DNA from: Candidatus Omnitrophota bacterium | GTDB lineage: Bacteria > Omnitrophota > Omnitrophia > Omnitrophales > JACQLI01 | Assembly (NCBI GenBank): GCA_016204125.1 | Contig: JACQLI010000007.1 | Coordinates: 1 to 37,056 of the forward strand | Reading direction: 5' to 3' | DNA length: 37,056 bases | Shown here: piece by piece, positions 33,788-37,056 of the stretch | How the letters are laid out: each line of letters starts with the position of its first letter | Position numbering within the stretch: position 1 is the stretch's first letter | The notes under the pieces: generated by a model | Database searches by the model: none | Seen by the model: only the letters and a program-made list of their open reading frames with translations | What the model was told of the DNA's origin: nothing | Position numbers and translations under genes: made by a program

Positions 33788-33831
33788 GGCTGATAAGTGT
33801 AACTCTCTTGTCAGAAAATAGATAGGTTTTT

Positions 33832-34074
33832 CTACGCACCTCCCCGCACACCCCTCAACCAGTACCCGAAAAGAAAGGCTGTTCCGAGGTATTCCCCTAC
33901 GTTCTGGGCATTCATCCCGAGTTCCTCCAGTTTTGTAACCCGCTCGTTTATAAATTCAAAAAGCTCCTCTTCGGTAATCTGAAATTCATCGCAGACCTTG
34001 GCCACATCAATACTGTCTTTCAAGCCCTCGATTTGGATAAAATCGATATAATCTTCTTCTAAGCTGTTCCCCAT
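33832..34074 (-). CDS. small acidic protein of unknown function
   Basis: 80 residues, not recognised. The first 55 are acidic and predicted helical (EEDYIDF, ITEEELFEFINERV). The C-terminal 20 hold a hydrophobic, aromatic patch (YLGTAFLFGYWLRG). The ATG is preceded by AAAGGA ten bases upstream. It lies 44 bases before the radical SAM gene, likely in the same transcript, and its start is only 20 bases from the divergent fabL start. A partner or carrier role for the radical SAM enzyme is possible but unsupported. Confidence 0.65.
   Translation of the reverse strand: MGNSLEEDYIDFIQIEGLKDSIDVAKVCDEFQITEEELFEFINERVTKLEELGMNAQNVGEYLGTAFLFGYWLRGVRGGA
34047..34052 (+). promoter_or_regulatory. possible -10 box for fabL
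   Basis: TATAAT on the plus strand, inside the oppositely oriented 80-residue gene, would place a transcription start near 34059, about 35 bases before the fabL ATG. No convincing -35 was found and there is no strong ribosome site before fabL, so this remains weak. Confidence 0.3.
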
Positions 34075-34094
34075 TTTGTTAGAATCCTTTCTCT

Positions 34095-34847
34095 ATGAAA
34101 CGGTTTGAAGGAAAGACCGCCTTAATCACAGGAGCCTCCCGAGGCATAGGTCGGGCTATTGCCGAACTCCTGTCGCGTGAAGGAGCCCACATTGTACTCA
34201 ATTTTGTGCGCAATGAGGAAGCGGCTTGTAAAACTGAAAAGGCCTTAACGAACAATGGCGCCCGCGTTCTCAAAATCCAGGCCAATGTAGGAAACCCCAA
34301 AGAAGCCCAAACGCTGGTTGAAGAAGCGGGCAAGGCCTTCGGAAAAATCGATATCTTGGTTCATAATGCAGCCCTTGGCGCCTTTAAACCCGTTTCTGAG
34401 CTTCGCGTCAATCAGTGGGACCTCTCTCTCGATGTCAACACAAAGGCGCTTCTTGTTCTCGCGCAGTCGGCTCTCCCTTGGATGGAAAAGGAAGGCGGCT
34501 CCATCATCACGCTTTCAAGTCTGGGATCTAAAAGATACATTCCTAATTACGGAGCCATTGGAATTTCAAAGGCAGCGCTGGAGGCGCTTGTTCGTTATTT
34601 GGCAGTAGAACTCGCGCCAAAAAAAATTCGAGTCAATGCGGTCTCGGGTGGCCTCGTTGACACCGATGCGATTCAATCTTTCCCCCACATCGATAATTTA
34701 AAAAAGGAAGTTGTTCGCCGGACTCCAGCTAACAGAATTGGGAAGCCCGAGGATCTTGCCAAGGTGGTCGCGTTCCTGGCGAGCGAAGAAGCCGCCTGGA
34801 TTTACGGCCAGACGATCACGGCTGACGGCGGTCTTTCTCTCATCTGA
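34095..34847 (+). CDS. fabL: FabL-type enoyl-ACP reductase
   Basis: 250-residue SDR with 'TGASRGIG' at 12-19 and the Y-x6-K enoyl-reductase signature at Y152 and K159 (YGAIGISK), not the Y-x3-K of FabG. 'SKAALEALVRYLAVELAPK' and 'VNAVSGGLVDTDAIQ' closely follow Bacillus FabL as remembered. Expected reaction: NADPH-dependent reduction of trans-2-enoyl-ACP, giving saturated chains. It is one of only two plus-strand genes here and could be the general enoyl reductase or serve the adjacent locus. FabG (ketoreductase) is the main alternative and is argued against by the catalytic spacing. Confidence 0.85.
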   Translation: MKRFEGKTALITGASRGIGRAIAELLSREGAHIVLNFVRNEEAACKTEKALTNNGARVLKIQANVGNPKEAQTLVEEAGKAFGKIDILVHNAALGAFKPVSELRVNQWDLSLDVNTKALLVLAQSALPWMEKEGGSIITLSSLGSKRYIPNYGAIGISKAALEALVRYLAVELAPKKIRVNAVSGGLVDTDAIQSFPHIDNLKKEVVRRTPANRIGKPEDLAKVVAFLASEEAAWIYGQTITADGGLSLI

Positions 34848-34853
34848 TTCTAT

Positions 34854-35051
34854 CTAACGACGTTCTGCGCTACTCGCCACAAAGCAGCCTAGGGCAAGTA
34901 AAAGAAATACGAGCGATGCCCAGAGGCTCACCTTCATAGGAACAACATATGTCGCGATGCTCACGGGCCATTTCATCAGGTAGCGGACAAGATGAAGCCC
35001 TGCCACCAAGCCGTAAAACAGACCCGAAAATGTGAGAAGAAAATTCTTCAT
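34854..35051 (-). CDS. small two-helix membrane protein
   Basis: 65 residues, not recognised, with two hydrophobic segments (about 5-25 and 38-60) joined by a short loop and a charged C-terminus (SSAERR). It starts four bases after the aldo/keto reductase stop, so it is probably co-transcribed, and ends six bases from the convergent fabL stop. The hydrophobic pattern and tight placement support a real gene; function is unknown. Confidence 0.6.
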   Translation of the reverse strand: MKNFLLTFSGLFYGLVAGLHLVRYLMKWPVSIATYVVPMKVSLWASLVFLLLALGCFVASSAERR

Positions 35052-35055
35052 CGGT

Positions 35056-36168
35056 TCACCCCTTCTTTTGAAAGAGTTGACTGAGTTCAGTTTCCGTAAA
35101 GGGAGAAACCTGGGCTACCCCAAGGTTTTCCAGGACATGCTCCCTTTGTTTCATTCCTACCAGTGCCGTAGTCATTCCAGATAACGAACGAACAAATTGG
35201 AGTGAACATTGAGAGGGCTTTTTGAGGTTGGGAAAGAGATTCTGAAGCGGGGTAGGAAAAGGACGGGTAAGCTGCCCTTGCAAGAGAGAGGCGCTTGCAA
35301 TCACAATCATGCCCAACTTTTGGGCAATCTCTAAGAAGGAGATGACCCCAGCCCCATATCTTTGATTCTGAAGCACCCACGCCTCAGGCATCGTAAGATT
35401 GACGGGAAGCTGGATGACTTTGAAATGGTGATTTGCGCCTCCCACTTCGCGCGCCAAAATATTGATCTCTTCAAGCGAAAGATGTTCCTGGCTATTCAGA
35501 CCTGATCTGTAACCCGACCAAGTTGCGGTGCCATACATTTGAATTTTCCCTTCAGAAACTTTTTTTTCAAGAAATTCAAACGACGCTTGAAGCCTTTTCG
35601 AGAATTCCTTACGGTCTACCTCTGCCAACTGAGTTTCAGGATTGTGGACATAATAAATGTCGATTGTCTCAAGGCCCCAATTGGCGAGGCTTCGATTGAG
35701 TTGGTCTTCAAGATATTGTGGCGTCATGGCATGACAACCTTGGATCACATCTTCCATTTTGAGAATTCCTGTATTGAGGTAAGTTTTCTGAAAATAGCTG
35801 GGAGGATTGATCGGATATTCGCCGTCAAAAGGAATAAATCCTCCCTTGGTGCATACGATTATCTCTTCGCGCTTGATCTCCCCTTCCTCAATCAATTCCT
35901 GAAGGGCTTTGCCAAAACTTCGCTCGCTTCGCTGACACCGATAATTGATAGCCGAATCGATCACATTCACGCCTGAACGGATCGCTTCCTTAAGCGCCTC
36001 TTGGTAGAGCCGATCCGTTGCGTCATCAGGGTCGCCGAGATAACTGCCCATGCCTACCGATGAAAACCAAAGACCTTCCTTTTCGCGGAAATGCCCTTCG
36101 GCCAGTTTACCCTTAAACCGCTCTTTATAACTTTTCGTTCCTTGAGGCGAGGCGCAACCTTTTATCAT
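35056..36168 (-). CDS. aldo/keto reductase
   Basis: 370-residue (alpha/beta)8-barrel oxidoreductase of the AKR superfamily. The catalytic tetrad is visible: D71 and Y76 (VIDSAINY), K108 (CTKGG) and H175 (YYVHNPE). About 35 N-terminal residues precede the usual 'GMGSYLG' start of the barrel. AKRs reduce aldehydes or ketones with NADPH. The substrate is unknown. The start directly abuts the upstream stop. It could act on an aldehyde made by the thioester reductase about 8 kb away, but nothing in the sequence shows this. Confidence 0.88.
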   Translation of the reverse strand: MIKGCASPQGTKSYKERFKGKLAEGHFREKEGLWFSSVGMGSYLGDPDDATDRLYQEALKEAIRSGVNVIDSAINYRCQRSERSFGKALQELIEEGEIKREEIIVCTKGGFIPFDGEYPINPPSYFQKTYLNTGILKMEDVIQGCHAMTPQYLEDQLNRSLANWGLETIDIYYVHNPETQLAEVDRKEFSKRLQASFEFLEKKVSEGKIQMYGTATWSGYRSGLNSQEHLSLEEINILAREVGGANHHFKVIQLPVNLTMPEAWVLQNQRYGAGVISFLEIAQKLGMIVIASASLLQGQLTRPFPTPLQNLFPNLKKPSQCSLQFVRSLSGMTTALVGMKQREHVLENLGVAQVSPFTETELSQLFQKKG

Positions 36169-37056
36169 TTATAGTGTGGGCGGCTTTTCAAAAACCATTT
36201 TTTCCTGTTCGGCAGCGCTTATCTTCTCGATAAAGGCTTTAAATTCTGGATAAATTTCCACGGGAATCACAGGTTGATCAACGACAAAAGTCACCTTCCA
36301 AATGAGTTGATTCCCCTGCTTTTCTACATGCCTTTCATAAGAACCAAATGGTTTGATCAATGATAAATTTTCGGGTATGGATTTGGGAATGTACCCTTCG
36401 GGAGGAATAATAACGTCTTCAACAGAATCCATAACCCCCACCCCTAAGAAAAGAGGATAGATACGCTGATCAAATGTTACCAAAGAGGCTAAGCCAACAA
36501 CGCTCTCGCTGGGAGATTGATCGACTAAAAGCAAGTTGCCTGCTACTTGCACAGGACCGATCAGCTTGCCTTTGACTTTGAAAGTGAAGGGTTCTTCGAC
36601 ATTCTGGGTGTCGCTAAGCTCATAACTTTCTAACTTGCTCTGCGGATAACGTGCCTTAAGACCTCTTTCCATGAGATCGCGCAGAAGGGAAGGATTGGTG
36701 TGGCGGATGACGTTTCTGAAGTCCATGCCGCGCAAGCCAGAATACTGGAGAACCCCTTCAGAGTCCATGCTTCCATCCACGTTAATCTTCGTCGTGCCTT
36801 TACTATGAAGCCGATTGCTTTTTTCCACTGGCAAATCAGGTGTAGTTTCAAAGTGAGGCTCTACACGATCAAGAATGATCACTTGTCTGTTTTCTTCAAA
36901 TGGAGTGAGAAAATCGTAGGGAGCGAAAGGCAGGGTTGGATCAATATAAAGATAACCCCCTTCCTTCTTTGGGATAGCTACGATCACGTGGTTGAAATCA
37001 TTAGAGGGAATATCGGTGATAAGCCGCCCAAGATCGGAAAGCTTCATCAGGACACC
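36169..37056 (-). CDS. DUF3857/transglutaminase-like protein, C-terminal part
   Basis: At least 295 residues, open to the right window edge; the Met at 37047 is internal in all likelihood. 'DFNHVIVAIPKKEGGYLYIDPT' resembles the end of the transglutaminase-like domain in DUF3857 proteins, where the His and Asp of the catalytic triad lie. The remaining ~240 residues are a beta-rich region typical of these exported proteins. The catalytic Cys and any signal peptide lie outside the window. It heads the visible part of an operon with the aldo/keto reductase and small membrane protein. Confidence 0.7.
   Translation of the reverse strand, partial: GVLMKLSDLGRLITDIPSNDFNHVIVAIPKKEGGYLYIDPTLPFAPYDFLTPFEENRQVIILDRVEPHFETTPDLPVEKSNRLHSKGTTKINVDGSMDSEGVLQYSGLRGMDFRNVIRHTNPSLLRDLMERGLKARYPQSKLESYELSDTQNVEEPFTFKVKGKLIGPVQVAGNLLLVDQSPSESVVGLASLVTFDQRIYPLFLGVGVMDSVEDVIIPPEGYIPKSIPENLSLIKPFGSYERHVEKQGNQLIWKVTFVVDQPVIPVEIYPEFKAFIEKISAAEQEKMVFEKPPTL

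Noticed and set aside
26650..34847. Classification as an aryl polyene cluster
   Set aside because: No ammonia lyase, acid-CoA/AMP ligase, LolA-like protein or thioesterase is seen, and an enoyl reductase and thioester reductase are present.
34095..34847. Calling this SDR FabG (3-ketoacyl-ACP reductase)
   Set aside because: The catalytic spacing is Y-x6-K and flanking motifs match FabL, not the Y-x3-K of FabG.

Overview
The window is a dense bacterial chromosome segment. Almost everything is on the minus strand, in long runs of genes that overlap by 1-16 bases or sit a few bases apart. Only two genes are on the plus strand (25511-26653 and 34095-34847). No rRNA, tRNA, CRISPR array, insertion sequence or phage gene was seen, and no gene-free stretch exceeds about 75 bases. 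The organism is diderm: it has MlaE/MlaF/MlaD-type lipid transport, an AsmA-like protein and LolC/LolD lipoprotein release. It also has a Firmicutes-style McsA-McsB-ClpC protein-arginine-phosphorylation module. That mix fits an uncultured diderm lineage such as Omnitrophota or a relative, but the phylum is inferred, not shown.

Region 1 (1-9249, housekeeping): a partial M50 protease, a CPBP membrane protease, TatD nuclease, MetG, DNA polymerase III delta', thymidylate kinase, CysS, GltX and a fused IspD-IspF. Region 2 (9249-18698): a YacL-type PIN-TRAM protein, MlaD, MlaF, MlaE, an AsmA-like protein, ClpC, McsB and McsA, headed by an extended -10 promoter. Read 5' to 3', regions 1 and 2 follow the Bacillus subtilis order mcsA-mcsB-clpC-[...]-yacL-ispD-ispF-gltX-cysS. 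The lipid-transport genes sit where Bacillus has radA-disA. A second Bacillus-like block, tmk-holB-metG-tatD, follows.

Region 3 (18771-25485): branched-chain aminotransferase, LolD, LolC/E, LysS and an MMPL/RND exporter. A consensus sigma-70 promoter (TTGACA, 17 bases, TATAAT) lies before lysS, and the exporter's stop codon falls inside its -35 box. Region 4 (25511-34847) is the unusual part. It holds a membrane GT2 glycosyltransferase, a thioester-reductase-type SDR, an intact ketosynthase, a partner ketosynthase whose catalytic Cys is Ser, a hotdog dehydratase-like protein without the catalytic His, an AcpS-type phosphopantetheinyl transferase, an extended acyl carrier protein, a SAM methyltransferase, a cobalamin-binding radical SAM enzyme of the HpnP/DUF4070 type, an orphan 80-residue protein and a FabL-type enoyl-ACP reductase. 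With the adjacent MMPL exporter this looks like a dedicated pathway for building, modifying, reductively releasing and exporting an acyl chain. Its product is unknown.

Region 5 (34854-37056): a two-helix membrane protein, an aldo/keto reductase and the C-terminal part of what looks like a DUF3857/transglutaminase protein, cut by the window edge.
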